NCBI GenBank assembly: GCA_016802295.1
Contig: JAESIW010000090.1
Span: 611,729 to 675,728 of the forward strand
DNA: 64,000 bases
From: Brachionus rotundiformis
Taxonomy: Eukaryota > Rotifera > Eurotatoria > Ploima > Brachionidae
Reading direction: 5' to 3'
Shown: positions 10,751-22,214 of the stretch, piece after piece
Numbering within the stretch: position 1 is the first letter of the stretch
How the letters are laid out: the number at the start of each line of letters is the position of its first letter
The notes under the pieces: model-generated
The model's database searches: none
What the model was told of the DNA's origin: nothing
What the model saw: only the letters and a program-made list of their open reading frames with translations
Made by a program: the position numbers and the translations under genes

Positions 10751-11629
10751 CTAATTATTAAAATTAAGTTTATAAATACTTTGAATAATTTCTCTATTGG
10801 CAAAATCAATAATAATAATACCAGTAATTTTACAACATTGACTAATGTCATCCATTTGTTCAGTATTGGCCAGATTAGGGCCATTTTGCACATAGGCTAG
10901 CAGATTTTTGTTCACTTGCCAAGAAATGAAAGCAGGAGGCTGAATAGGCCACTTTTCAGCGCTGCAATAGTTCAAATACCAAGTTTTTTGCTCAGCAGAA
11001 ATAGCGACATGGTCAAGCAGTTTTTTAATCTCAAGCCACTTCTTGGACGCAGTTGAATGACACACATCCTGTACCATGAATCCAAATTCGGCATGATTTT
11101 TAATCTCATTTGTCTGGTTGAACTTCCATCCGGACATGTCGATGCCAAGCGGCTTTTTTTTGGAAAAAAACCTCCTGAGCAGCACCAACTTTCCCCTACA
11201 CTCAGCCAGACTAGGACAATGGTCAGCCAAAAACCAATAATCTCTGCTTTTTCCAATGTAGTTGTCAAATACATCCTCAAATTGAAGCTTATTCGACTCG
11301 GGTCTGTACTCCGTAGATACCAGAACCACGATAGCCTCGCTTGGATTTTCCCTAAGGAAATTAATGCAAATATCAATGCAGCCAGAGTCAAAGTCAAAGT
11401 TGAGATCAAATGGTCCATGATGAAGGCGAAATGAGTCATTGACGTGTCTGCATCGAACATCAATGAACCTAATGCCATGGTTCAGTTGGTAGTGCAGCGA
11501 TTTTTTCTGACATTTGGCAAACATGCAACAATTGAACGCACAACTATTGTGCGTTCCAGGAATGGCCAGTTCGTAGAGCTTGAGGTGATCGGGCAGTGCC
11601 GACATCCACCGACGACCCTGCTCATCCAT
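10751..11629 (-). CDS. PI-PLC X-domain phosphodiesterase
   Basis: Intronless, 292 codons, no signal peptide seen. It resembles single-domain phosphatidylinositol phospholipases C of the bacterial type: WMSALPDHLKLYELAIPGTHN holds the first catalytic histidine (H27), QLNHGIRFIDVRCR the conserved Asp/Arg pair (D57, R59), and RLHHG the second histidine (H71). NPSEAIVVLVS and CRGKLVLLRRF are further family blocks. No EF-hand, PH or C2 domains are present, so it is not a signalling PLC-beta/gamma/delta. Substrate (PI or a GPI-type lipid) cannot be told from sequence. The lack of introns and the bacterial-type architecture leave old horizontal transfer open; PLCXD-type animal enzymes are the alternative. 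Confidence 0.8.
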   Translation of the reverse strand: MDEQGRRWMSALPDHLKLYELAIPGTHNSCAFNCCMFAKCQKKSLHYQLNHGIRFIDVRCRHVNDSFRLHHGPFDLNFDFDSGCIDICINFLRENPSEAIVVLVSTEYRPESNKLQFEDVFDNYIGKSRDYWFLADHCPSLAECRGKLVLLRRFFSKKKPLGIDMSGWKFNQTNEIKNHAEFGFMVQDVCHSTASKKWLEIKKLLDHVAISAEQKTWYLNYCSAEKWPIQPPAFISWQVNKNLLAYVQNGPNLANTEQMDDISQCCKITGIIIIDFANREIIQSIYKLNFNN

Positions 11630-12196
11630 TTAGTCTTAGCCTAAATGTAAACTTTGGTTAGTTAGATAAATAAAAGAGAATTATATTTATATAAATATAT
11701 TAAAAGAAAAAAAAATTATTTTTTGTTTGGAAATAATTTATTAAAAGTTATGTAATTGGAAGTGTGAGTAGAAAATAAAGAAATATTGTTTTAAAGTGAA
11801 CACATAAGAGCATAATTTAGGCTTGTTCTCAAGATTTCAAGGTTTTGGTAAAAGCGTGATTTGGCTTACTAAGATTATAAATACCAAGTTGATTTTTTGT
11901 TAATTAGTTTATAGTTATTTTCTGCTTTTTCATATTTGGCAAGCAAAGTTGGCTATGGAACATGGAATGGTTGCCATAGGAATTTGGAACCTGTACCAAA
12001 TATTTAGCATAACTAGAATTTTGATCAAAGAAAAGGAGACAAAAATTCAGCTTTAAAATATAACAATTGATTAGGCACAAAATAAGAGTTTAGTTGACTA
12101 CACTCGTCTATATTTTATTATAATAATATTTTAATAAATATTTATTTAAAAATTAATTTAGATTTGATATAAAATTAGGGGAAATAGATAGATAGA
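11630..12196. promoter_or_regulatory. Divergent intergenic region between PI-PLC and FEM1
   Basis: The two flanking genes are transcribed away from each other, so this 567-bp AT-rich stretch must hold both promoters. No individual element could be identified with confidence. Confidence 0.4.
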
Positions 12197-15100
12197 ATGA
12201 GCGATATTCAGCTGACAGTGCCGCGCTATGCCGAACATATGGAAGCGCACGAGATTGCCTTTCAGTTGTCCAAGTCTGGCCGAGTCAAGCAACTAAAGCA
12301 GTACTTGAACAGAAAGTCAAAAGAAGAGCGCAAAAGACTAATTGGCATAAAGCACAATGGAGCAACTAGTTTGATAATGGCGTGCCGCAATGGACACCTG
12401 GAAGTGGTCGAGTATTTGGTCGAGGTTTGTCAGGCCGATTTGGAGCAAACGGGCCTGGTAAACTTCGAAGGCGAGAACATCGAGGGAGCACCGCCGCTGT
12501 GGTGTGCAAGCGCGGCTGGTCATCTCAAAATTGTCAAGTACTTGATTAGCAAAGGAGCTAATGTCAATTCGACAACAAAATCGAATAGCACGGCGCTCAG
12601 GGCCGCTTGTTTTGATGGACACATTGAAATTGTTAAATTTCTGGTAGAGAACAGTGCTGACATTGAGATTGCCAATCGACATGGACACACTTGTCTCATG
12701 ATCGCCTGCTACAAGGGTCACTTTCAAATAGCCAAATATTTGATCAACAAAGGCGCTGACCTAAACAGGAAAAGTGTCAAAGGAAACACGGCTCTGCACG
12801 ATTGTGCTGAATGCGGAAGCTTGGACATCATGAAGCTTTTGCTCTCCTACAATGCTAGAATGGCTCCCGATGCCTATCGAATGACGCCATTGCTAGCCGC
12901 TGCTGTCACCGGCAACTCGGCCATTGTCGAATATTTGCTCACCAGGGACGAATGCGAGCCTTTGGAAAAAATATCTGCTCTGGAGCTGCTTGGCGCCACT
13001 TTTGTTGATAAAAAACACGACATGCTATCTGCGTACAACTATTGGAAGACTGCTTTGGAGCGCAGAAGTGTGCCTTTGGTAAATGTGGACGGAACTAGGA
13101 CTTTGCTTGATAAAAAAATAACTGTCCAAACAAATCCAATTGAGGCGTATGACTTTGCCAGTGAATTCATGGACGAGAAAGAGTTGAATGACATCAAGTC
13201 GGATCCGGATGATGTGCGAATGCAAGCGCTTTTGATTAGGGAAAGAATTCTCGGACCGACTCATCCAGATACCACCTATTATATTAGATACCGCGGCGCT
13301 GTCTATGCAGGTAAAGAAAATTTACTTTTTTTTTTAATTCATAAAATTAATAGATAATTTTGAATTATTTATTTAAATTTCAAATTTTTATTTAATTAAT
13401 TGTATGGTGTGTGATCACTTTAAAAGAGTCTTGTTGACTAATTTTAAAAATTATTCTTATCTATTTTTTTGCTAAATTTATTAAAATTATGCTTATTAAT
13501 TGTTTGTTTTTTAAATAATTAAAAATTATAATTTCTACTAATATATATCAAGGGTTCGAATTAGATATCAAAAATTATCTATTGTAAGTTCTATTGCAAA
13601 TTATGAAGCTTATATGTTTAAAGTTAGCATTTGTTTATTGTATAGTTTAATATGGAAGGTTTAAGCTTTGCCAAAAAGATTGGTGACTGAGACTTAATTA
13701 TATCTGGATTGAAATTCACTCCGAGATAATTATCTATGAGAGGCAACAAAAACTTGGATAAATTATCTCTATTTTATAAAATAAATTTATTTAAGATGCG
13801 GCAAAAACTAGTTCTTGAATGCAATAATTAGCAAATGGCTTTATACTATATTTAATTTAATCAAATTTTTTTACAATTCAAGAGAACATTTTTTAGATAG
13901 ATTATTTAATCATTTTACATAAAGCTCTCATCATAACTTAGTCTTTAAAGCTTAAAAAAGCTGAATATTATCATATCTTGTTGAATTATTTATTTAAATT
14001 TAAATTTTCTTTTTGCTTTTTGGCTAATGCTACCTATCATCTATACTCTTTGAGCTGGAATCAATTAAAAATACTACTTTTAAAATTTAAAAAGTTAATT
14101 AAGCTATCAGTAACTCTAATAAAGTTAATAAGTTTTAAATTTTAAATTGATTTTTTTAAAAAAAGTTAAATATAAAATATTGATAAGTAAAAATGACCAA
14201 AATTTGAATATAATTAAAATTACAAAAAAAAAATAAAATAATTAAAATAGATAAGAAATATTTGTTTGTAAATTAAATTGATAAACTAATAATTAAAAAA
14301 AAAAGATTGCGGAAATTTTCGAAAATGCATTCTTCTTTGGCTGTACGCTTTGGATACTCAGCAAAAATCTCTAGACCCATTGCATCCAATGGTCCAGAGC
14401 TCGTTTCTTTCGTTCACCGAATTGTTTCAATACATGCAAAAGCAACTGCCAACTTTTTCAAATTCATCCAGTAGAGAATCGTCTGCTGATACCACTTCGG
14501 ACTTTGCCAATCACATAAATATACTTAACATGTACACGTCCACAGTGATCAAGATTTTAAACCAAGCAGTAGAGGAGGTTAAGCGTGGCCTGAGTCTAAT
14601 TAAGCAATACAATCAGTCAAAACTAGTTCAAAAAGAGGACAATCTAGAGGAGAAATTAGGAAACAATATCCAAAAGATCCAAAAGGAAAAAATCCAATCA
14701 TCCAAATCTTATAATAAAGTAGTCGAGGACCACCAAGAGGACGAGAAAGCCAGCCAAAATGCCTCGCTACAAAACTTTGAATACGGTCATTTTGATCGCA
14801 CCTTAGTAGTCGTTGTACATTTTTTAGTTGTTGTTGCCGAATCGCTTAACCATTGTAGCCCAGAAGAGAGTTTTAAGCTTAAAAAATTAGTCTATGAATT
14901 GATCAGGCTGTCACCAAAGAATAGCAAAGGTTCAAGTCTAATCCACTTGGCTTCGACCCGAGAAAGTTCATCGGTCATCAAAAATCACACATTGAGCAGC
15001 TTTCCATCGCCGCAAGTGCTCGGTTTGCTCTTGGAATGCGGCGCCGATCCGAACGCTGTCGATGGCGATGGAAACACAGCGTTGCACTTGGCCGCTCTTA

Positions 15101-15378
15101 ATCGAAATCTCAGCACCAGAGATAACGAGAGCTCAGCACTTAGCGAACGCGACAAAATTGTCAAGCTCTTGCTCAATAATGGTACACACTTGGACAGTTG
15201 TAACTATTTTGGTAAAACAGCCGCCGATATGTACAAAGGCGGAAAGATGCACCAAGTCATTAATCCAATCAATTTCATAAATCTCCAATGTTTGTCAGCC
15301 AAAGCAATCAAAAAATTTAACATTGAATATAAACAGCATTTGACACCAAAGCTAGCCAATTTTGTATCTATTCATTAG
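12197..15378 (+). CDS. FEM1-family ankyrin-repeat substrate receptor of CUL2 E3 ligase
   Basis: Exons 12197-13310 and 14306-15378 (intron 995 bp, long for this window) give 728 codons. The N-terminal half is a run of ankyrin repeats, for example TSLIMACRNGHLEVVEYLVE and GHTCLMIACYKGHFQIAKYL, followed by the FEM1 TPR-like block (AYNYWKTALERR; RILGPTHPDTTYYIRYRG). Exon 2 continues DCGNFRKCILLWLYALDTQQ, then C-terminal ankyrin repeats and a VHL-box-like end, LQCLSAKAIKKF. FEM1 proteins recognise C-terminal degrons (Arg/C-end) and recruit CUL2-Elongin. The protein is about 100 residues longer than human FEM1B/C because of a Lys/Gln/Glu-rich insertion near residues 450-520. Which of FEM1A/B/C it corresponds to was not decided. 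Confidence 0.9.
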
Positions 15379-15765
15379 GAGACCCATGACTTTTTTTAAC
15401 CAAATATAACAGTGAAGCTTCTTTTACCATGTTCAATATTACAAAAGTTAATCTAATAAATATTAAAATGTACATAACATTTTTACTTCACGTATTATCA
15501 TACTTTTATGCCAATATTTTATCATTGACCTTTTTTTAGAATATTATACTTAAATATATATTTTCTTTTTACTATATTAAATAATATTTTAAAAATTTTC
15601 AATAAATATTTTTAAAATAATTTTATTTTTATCTTGTCATTTAAATCATTTTAAATGAACTCTAATACAAATACAACATTTTATGGCGATCATTGTTGAC
15701 CGAATAGTGGAGCAAATATTTTACAATTTATTAAATTAAAAATAATTAAAAATAATTTAAACAAG
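15379..15765. other. Convergent 3' spacer FEM1/AAR2
   Basis: AT-rich 3' region between two converging genes; nothing else seen. Confidence 0.5.
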
Positions 15766-16926
15766 TCAGTTTAGGTCTTGGCAAACCACCGGTGCGTATT
15801 CATCAGGTTCCTCTTCAAAATCAAAGCCAAACTTTTCTTTAAGATAATTCTTAAACTTTTCACATTTTTCACTCAAAACGGATATTTTCTCATTTTGACT
15901 TGACCACTCATCAGCTACTGATTTAACATTGTCAAAAAAATTGTGCAAATTTACCACCAGAAAGTTATTGCTTGTCACAATATCAGTAAAAAAATCTTCT
16001 GGCATCTCCTTTAATTCAAAATAAACAGCTTGGACAAACTGAATGTACAAATCTGGATCTTTTTGGATTGCATTTTCACTATTGCACAACAAGTTGATCA
16101 GAGACTTCCATTGTTCTAGAGCATCGTATACATGGCCGATCAAAAAGCACACAAATGCGAACTGAATCTCGCCAATGATGTTCAATAGGTCCCAATTTTT
16201 GAATGTATTCTTCTGGTTTGTAATAAACAGGTCCAGTTTATGAGATAAATCTATGTGCTGGGCAGTTATTTCCAGTGGGCTTATTTCTTTAGATGGTGCT
16301 TGTTCTTGTATGTTTGAAAAGCGAATATTGGTAAACTTTTCATGCTGCATTTGTGGCAAGCGATTCTCTGCTTCTTTCAGACTATGTGGCACTTTGAAAA
16401 TTTCTGTTTTCTCTTTCTTTTTATCTGGTGATCTGGTCAGTGTGAATTTTTTCCCAACAAGATTCGAACCACTGTTAATTATTTTGTTTTCGGGTTGCAA
16501 GATATCTATCAAATTGGCACTGATGCAATTAGTCAGCGAAATCCATCGTTTGTATTCTTGGTAAGGATAAGCGCCCAGAAACTTGTCGAATTCTCGCTTT
16601 CTTTCCTTAAAATTTTCCATTTGATCTTCACTTAAATGGTAATCTTCCATGATTTCTGTCTGTGCATTCCATTTTTTGGCAATTACCTGTTCAACTTTAA
16701 AATCGTGGAAAAACCCGCTTCGAATTCCAATGTTTCCATATTTGTCGGACACACTGAAGTAGATGAAGTGGACTCCGGGCGGAATCATTTTAACTCCTTT
16801 GAAGTTTTCACCAGTTTTCCAACAGTTGTAATCGATCCCGAACTCGCTATTCGCCGGCACATCAAAGAACAAAAATATGCCACCAGCTTCGAATAGCTTA
16901 TTGGCATCGTAATCTTTTTGGTTCAT
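15766..16926 (-). CDS. AAR2: AAR2 splicing factor (U5 snRNP assembly)
   Basis: Single exon, 386 codons. The N-terminus GGIFLFFDVPANSEFGIDYN is the AAR2 family start, followed by WKTGENFKGVKMIPPGVHF. The C-terminal helical domain includes NIIGEIQFAFVCFLIGHVYDALEQWK. AAR2 binds the RNase H-like and Jab1/MPN regions of PRP8 and blocks BRR2 during cytoplasmic U5 snRNP maturation (known from yeast and human). Length agrees with the human protein (about 384). A Lys/Ser-rich linker lies near residues 155-220, the region that is phosphorylated in yeast. Nothing suggests loss of function. Confidence 0.9.
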   Translation of the reverse strand: MNQKDYDANKLFEAGGIFLFFDVPANSEFGIDYNCWKTGENFKGVKMIPPGVHFIYFSVSDKYGNIGIRSGFFHDFKVEQVIAKKWNAQTEIMEDYHLSEDQMENFKERKREFDKFLGAYPYQEYKRWISLTNCISANLIDILQPENKIINSGSNLVGKKFTLTRSPDKKKEKTEIFKVPHSLKEAENRLPQMQHEKFTNIRFSNIQEQAPSKEISPLEITAQHIDLSHKLDLFITNQKNTFKNWDLLNIIGEIQFAFVCFLIGHVYDALEQWKSLINLLCNSENAIQKDPDLYIQFVQAVYFELKEMPEDFFTDIVTSNNFLVVNLHNFFDNVKSVADEWSSQNEKISVLSEKCEKFKNYLKEKFGFDFEEEPDEYAPVVCQDLN

Positions 16927-17963
16927 TTTTCTGCTGAAATAAATTTTATTTTCAAATTTTTAGAAATAAATTTATATTTAAATTGTTGAAGGAAGATAAT
17001 GTTCTAATTTTGTCTTGAGAAAAATATTAGAAAAAATTGATTCGAAAATTTAATAGAATATCAATATCTATTTTAAATTTAAATTTTTGGTACCATCAAA
17101 TAAGTTAATTAAAAAAATTTTGTTCATCTATCCTATGGTCATTTATTTAATCCAAAGCTTAATTATTTTACCTAAATAGAATTTAGATGTGTATTTTATA
17201 TTTGATAATTTTATTAAATAACTAAAGAATTTTTTTTCTATCTTTTCTAAAGAAATTAAAGAGTTAAGTATGGTCAGTTGGTAAATTGGGAAATTTGGAA
17301 GTTTTTGTGGAAGGAAATATGTCTAATTTTTATCAAAAAAAGTCAAAATTTTTGACATTTTTTTATCAAAATTTAACAAATTTTAATTGATTAATGACAA
17401 ATTAATGAATGAGGCTGTATTTAAAAACTTTTTGTAACAAGTTTTATTTCTGTCATAATTTTTTAAATTATTAAAATTAAAACAAAATGAGGTAACACAA
17501 CAATCAATAAACTAAAAAATTTAATTGATCACCTTAAACAAGTCTGTCTATTAAACTTAATTAAAAGTCAAAAATATTATTAATTGTTCTTGAAAAAGAA
17601 GCAGATGGTAGGATAATTAAAAAAGAAATTGGATTTTTTTAACCAAATGGCTCAAAATAGCCATCATTTAATTACATTAGCACTCAATTAAGCTATTTAA
17701 ATTATTGAATTTGAGCAAAAAATATTAAATTAAAGTCTTTATAAAATAAATTTTTTAATTCTATAATTTTGATTTAACTTTAAAAACAATCTTTTGAAAA
17801 TAAATCATTAGAAAAAATCTAATAAAAATTTTTCTATAAAATTTTGTCTGAAAAAGAGGAAAAAATATATGATAATCGAAATAAATATTATTTATTGTTT
17901 AAAACATATAAATTCTATTTATAAATAAAAAACAAAGAATTGATGACAAAATAATTTTATAAA
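16927..17963. other. Intergenic, nothing recognised
   Basis: Strongly AT-rich spacer between AAR2 and SMCR8 with many homopolymer runs; no gene, RNA or repeat supported. Confidence 0.5.
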
Positions 17964-20885
17964 TTAATTTTTTTTCTTGAAAAAATGTATTTCCTCAAAC
18001 TCGACCAAAAGAGGTATTTGTATAAGGCTATTGTCCGGTGCGTTAATGCTATAACTTGGCTCTGTGCTATCTAGACTACTGGTAACTAGCTCAATCAAAG
18101 GAACACTATTGTTCACATTTTTCTTCATTTTGTTCATTTCTTTGGCGTCTTTTTTCTGCATTGCCAAATTGTACAGATAAACTTGCTTCATTTTAAGACT
18201 CTTCAAAAAATAGGACACAATCTTAAAGTCGCTATTGTCCAAACTGGTCTCCTGATCTGTCACATGGGCTACACATTTTCTCATTATCTCCAACTCCAAG
18301 TCAGATTTGCTCTTGCTTGGGTCTTTTTTAACAGATAGTATTTTGCGCAATTTTTCTCTGCGATTGATGGCCAAAAGGCTACTGGTTGAGCTCTGGATAG
18401 AGCGCTTATGCTCGGTCGAGGCTCGACACGAGCCCATCAAGGACTCAGATTGAAAATTTTCATGCTCAAAGACCACAGAATATTCATAGATAAAAGCTAA
18501 TTCTGAGTAAAAATTAAATAAATTCGTAATTAAAAATAGATAAGTTAATGTGTCATTGTTAAAATGGACACATTTGGAAACAATATTGGTCAAATAAGAA
18601 CCAGTGTACTTGGGCCCGGAGAATGTCAGCTCGTCCAGGTCTAAAATGGACACGTAATTGCGAATGGTGATTGGAATGTAGCTAAGCAAGAGATCTTGGA
18701 TGTCTTCTTTCTCATAGTGCCTATGAGTCTCCAGGGCACAGGCTGGATTTTTGACCATAAGACTGAGACCAAACAGCTTGCAGTTTTTCAAATCGCTGAG
18801 GCGGATTGGTTTTCGCTCATGGATGCTTTTGAGCTTGGGTCTATCCAGGGAAAGGTTAGTTTGGGGCGAAGAGGTAAACTTTGGCGCCCGTTTGGTGCTT
18901 AGCGCGTTAACACAATAGAAAGAGTTGGGCACAAAATTGCTTAGGCATTCAAGCACTGATTGTAGATAGCCATGGCTGGAGCAGTAGCGCGACACGCATA
19001 TCAGCGGTCGGCCTTTTAGAATAGAATAGAAAACATGAGGCAAAGAAAGAGGAAATTTTTGGTATAGATTTTTGAAATTTTCTTCAAAATTAAACTCTTG
19101 AAATTGAATTATCTTATCTGTTAGATTTGATTGGTACCTGAGACTATTAAGAGCCTTGTAGAAGAGGCCGACTGAAGAGGAGGACAAAGAAACAGCTAAG
19201 GAATTGGTCGAGGGATAAATGGCCAGCAAAGAGTTGGCAAAGTCGTATTCATTGAGCTCTTTTTTGGACGAGTATTCGTCTTCGTACATGATCTCCGGGC
19301 TTGTGAGTTCGGTGTCATTTACGGACAAGTACTCGTCGTCGTCAAGTGAACCACTCTCTTGATTAAGGTCCAAGTAGTGTTCTAGATTAGTCCAGGAGAG
19401 ATTTTTTAGGGTTTTTTCACTTCGAGCGTCCAGATAAACCGATTGAGCTTGTTGACTGGACGGACTGAAGAATTGAGTGCCACTTTTGCCACACTCTACC
19501 ATTGTTTGGCTTGATTTTTTGTTCAAAATTGTTTTGTTTAAATTTCTGGTGTCTATGTCCAACGAAAAGTCGGATATGAAACAATCGCCGGCCGTAATTG
19601 ACCAGAAAAGATTTCTCTTCAAACTTTGACCATTAGCTGAGGTTTTTTTGTATTTAAGCAAATGAAAAGATGTGGAAAAGTATCTATGTGTTAACTTGAG
19701 TTGATTTATTGCTTGTTTTACTGTTTCTGGACACAATTGGTGCAGTCTTTTCATATTTTTTTGCCGATCTTTTCTAGAATTAAGTTCCATGCTAACAGCA
19801 AATGTGCCAGTTAAAGATTGGAGATATACTTTTGGTCTGTACACTTGATCTTGATGAAAATTGTCAATCTTAAGAGCTAAATTATCTTCGTTTGATAGAG
19901 GATATGTGTAAGAACGAGATTTATCATTTAAATTAAAACTGTTAAATAAAGTTTTAGTTTTGTGCCAATTTTTGTTCTCTAATTCTTGATTGGTGGTGTC
20001 CAGAACTTGTTCGGTTTCTTTCAGTAGATTGTTTATTGAGTTGAGTTGTTTTTGCTTATCAGCTTCTGTCGAACAGGCTGAGTTGAGTCTTTGTGTGACA
20101 TTTTCATCTAAGTTTAGGTCGTGCTGAATTTTGGACCGTTCCAGTATGTCCGAATGGCACCATTTTTCAAATATGTCTAGAGTAAATCTCAAATCTGAAC
20201 GCTTCTCTTCCAATTCTTGCCTAAACTGTGCCAAATTTCCTCTTCTGAACAATTCTGTTACTTGACCAAATTTTTCTTTTATATTCTCAAAGAACTCTAC
20301 CGCTTTTTGGTCATTGGAAATGTAGGCCATGCAGAACGGCCTCACAAATCCCCGCGCCTTAATGTCATACAAAGTAAAATGCTGAATGCACGAAGCAATT
20401 TGGGTTTCGGTGTCCCAAAAGTTAACAATAGAAGTATCTGTGGTAAATTTAAATTTCTTGTCATCATCATAATTTTGATTATGGGAATGAAAGTCTACGC
20501 ACATTAAATGAAGTGCGTAGGCATTTTTGTTGAAGTCGGCGCCTCCATCAGTTGGTATTGACAGCAAAGGTTTGGGTCCTTCTATTTCAGAAAATTCACA
20601 AATCAAAATAAAGTCATCGGTGTATTGGCCCTTGATAGAGGAGACTGTTGGTTCTTCTTTATTTATTGAGGTTAAGTAAAGATCGGGCTTTAGGTAATCC
20701 GGTATTTCGGAAAGACACTTAATTTTTTGAAGCAGTAGGTCGGTCTCGGAGACTTGACTAGAGATGCTTAAGTCCGAAAGTGAGGTGTTTATATTGGAAT
20801 GATTTAGTTTGTCATCGGGTTTATTGGCGGTCTTGTCGTCATTTTGAATCACTCTGGCAAAGGCTGAAAATTCGATACCATACAT
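17964..20885 (-). CDS. SMCR8: SMCR8 homolog, DENN-type partner of C9orf72
   Basis: Single exon, 973 codons, close to human SMCR8 (937). The longin/DENN start DDFILICEFSEIEGPKPLLS (residues 90-109) and the block HFTLYDIKARGFVRPFCMAY (169-188) are diagnostic; R178 in ARGFVRPF is, by alignment from memory, the catalytic arginine finger of human SMCR8. A coiled segment follows at about 205-310, then a low-complexity Ser-rich middle, and DENN blocks in the C-terminal half (FYSILKGRPLICVSRY; IRNYVSILDLDELTFSGPKYTG). The protein works with C9orf72 and WDR41 as a GAP for ARF/RAB GTPases in autophagy and lysosome control. Unlike human SMCR8 it extends beyond the final DENN block with a Lys-rich region and ends FFKKKN. 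Confidence 0.9.
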   Translation of the reverse strand: MYGIEFSAFARVIQNDDKTANKPDDKLNHSNINTSLSDLSISSQVSETDLLLQKIKCLSEIPDYLKPDLYLTSINKEEPTVSSIKGQYTDDFILICEFSEIEGPKPLLSIPTDGGADFNKNAYALHLMCVDFHSHNQNYDDDKKFKFTTDTSIVNFWDTETQIASCIQHFTLYDIKARGFVRPFCMAYISNDQKAVEFFENIKEKFGQVTELFRRGNLAQFRQELEEKRSDLRFTLDIFEKWCHSDILERSKIQHDLNLDENVTQRLNSACSTEADKQKQLNSINNLLKETEQVLDTTNQELENKNWHKTKTLFNSFNLNDKSRSYTYPLSNEDNLALKIDNFHQDQVYRPKVYLQSLTGTFAVSMELNSRKDRQKNMKRLHQLCPETVKQAINQLKLTHRYFSTSFHLLKYKKTSANGQSLKRNLFWSITAGDCFISDFSLDIDTRNLNKTILNKKSSQTMVECGKSGTQFFSPSSQQAQSVYLDARSEKTLKNLSWTNLEHYLDLNQESGSLDDDEYLSVNDTELTSPEIMYEDEYSSKKELNEYDFANSLLAIYPSTNSLAVSLSSSSVGLFYKALNSLRYQSNLTDKIIQFQEFNFEENFKNLYQKFPLSLPHVFYSILKGRPLICVSRYCSSHGYLQSVLECLSNFVPNSFYCVNALSTKRAPKFTSSPQTNLSLDRPKLKSIHERKPIRLSDLKNCKLFGLSLMVKNPACALETHRHYEKEDIQDLLLSYIPITIRNYVSILDLDELTFSGPKYTGSYLTNIVSKCVHFNNDTLTYLFLITNLFNFYSELAFIYEYSVVFEHENFQSESLMGSCRASTEHKRSIQSSTSSLLAINRREKLRKILSVKKDPSKSKSDLELEIMRKCVAHVTDQETSLDNSDFKIVSYFLKSLKMKQVYLYNLAMQKKDAKEMNKMKKNVNNSVPLIELVTSSLDSTEPSYSINAPDNSLIQIPLLVEFEEIHFFKKKN

Positions 20886-22015
20886 TTAGAGTTATATATT
20901 AATTAATTAATAAAATCAATTTGTTTTGGATTATACTTAGGCAGAAAGAATTTTTTTTTTACTTTAGAATTAATCAAAAAAATACAAAATTATTTTTAAT
21001 TTAATATTTATTTTTCAATCACATGATTAAAATAAAATTAAAATTTTTCTATTGCACTTAATGAAAGTTAGCTATATTTAGAAAATTATCTTTTTTTTTT
21101 TAATTTTCTTACATACAATGTAATGTTGGATATTTTTCTTGATTTGAAATTCTAAAATTACGAACTACGATATTTAATTAATCTAATTATTCATTTAAAG
21201 CTGTCAAAATTTAAATATAATTTTATAAAAAAAATTTCTCTAAATTTATGATTAAATAAGTGATTTGTTTTTCAATTTACCATTTAAATCTATTATTACA
21301 TGCTTAAAATTTATCAACTTAAAGATATATTTTAAATAGCTCTATTTATTAGAAATTTTAAATTTAATGAAAAATTCTATCTCATATTAAGACTTTAAAT
21401 AATCTTATATGTTATTAATTATATAATCTTATTTTTTTTTAATATATTTTTAGAATATTTTGCTCTTATTTTTAAATTGTTTATGATAATAATGTTAGAG
21501 AAATTTATATAAACTTTTTTGCCTCTTATTAATCGATATTGAATCAATCGGCTAAATTTATTTGTTTTTAATTATCTTTTATATCTTTATAGTTTCAATT
21601 TTTATAAAAAGCATTACTAATTTACAGTATTGTTACTTATTTTTTTACAATTTATCTAAAAATTATTAGTTATTAAATTTTTCAGGCTTTTTGATCCAAA
21701 AAAAAATTACCTAATTTAGGTAAAATAATGTATAAAAATTAAATTTTATATATAAATTCTAGCCTGTTCAAATAAAAATTTGATTTTGGTAAAATCTAGT
21801 TAAGGAACTGTTCTTTTATTTTTATCATTCATTCGTTTCATTGTAGCAGCTTATAAAGTTTACACTATTGATTAAAAATATAGAAGCAGTGTAATTAGGA
21901 AGTATAGATCTAAATGAGGTTAGGAAAAAATTTCTTTTAATTAAAAAAGTTACAGGTTAATTTGTAGTTTAGGATAAAAATTTAAAACTTTAAAATCCCA
22001 AACTATTCTTTCCAG

Positions 22016-22214
22016 CTTAAAACAGTCTAATAGTCTGTATAGAGATATTGATTTGCTTTTTGATCAGTCATTTTTAATATTATCAGACAGATTAAAAGCC
22101 AATCTGATGAACAAACTAATCATCAAGGACGATGATCCTTTAAGCGGGTTGATATGCTACCCAACACCCGCGCTTCTTAAAATGCATCTTTCATTCTTTA
22201 TCTTTAATTCATAA
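22016..22214 (+). other. Orphan exon-like ORF
   Basis: A near-perfect acceptor (TATTCTTTCCAG) ends at 22015 and opens a 65-codon frame to the TAA at 22212-22214. The frame includes SLYRDIDLLFDQSFLILSD and DDDPLSGLICYPTPALL. Base composition rises clearly above the flanks inside it and falls right after. No partner exon or family was recognised. It may be the last exon of an unannotated gene or a pseudogene fragment. Confidence 0.3.

Noticed and set aside
11057..11434. Plus-strand 125-codon frame opposite the PI-PLC gene
   Set aside because: Antisense shadow of a well-supported gene with no family resemblance.
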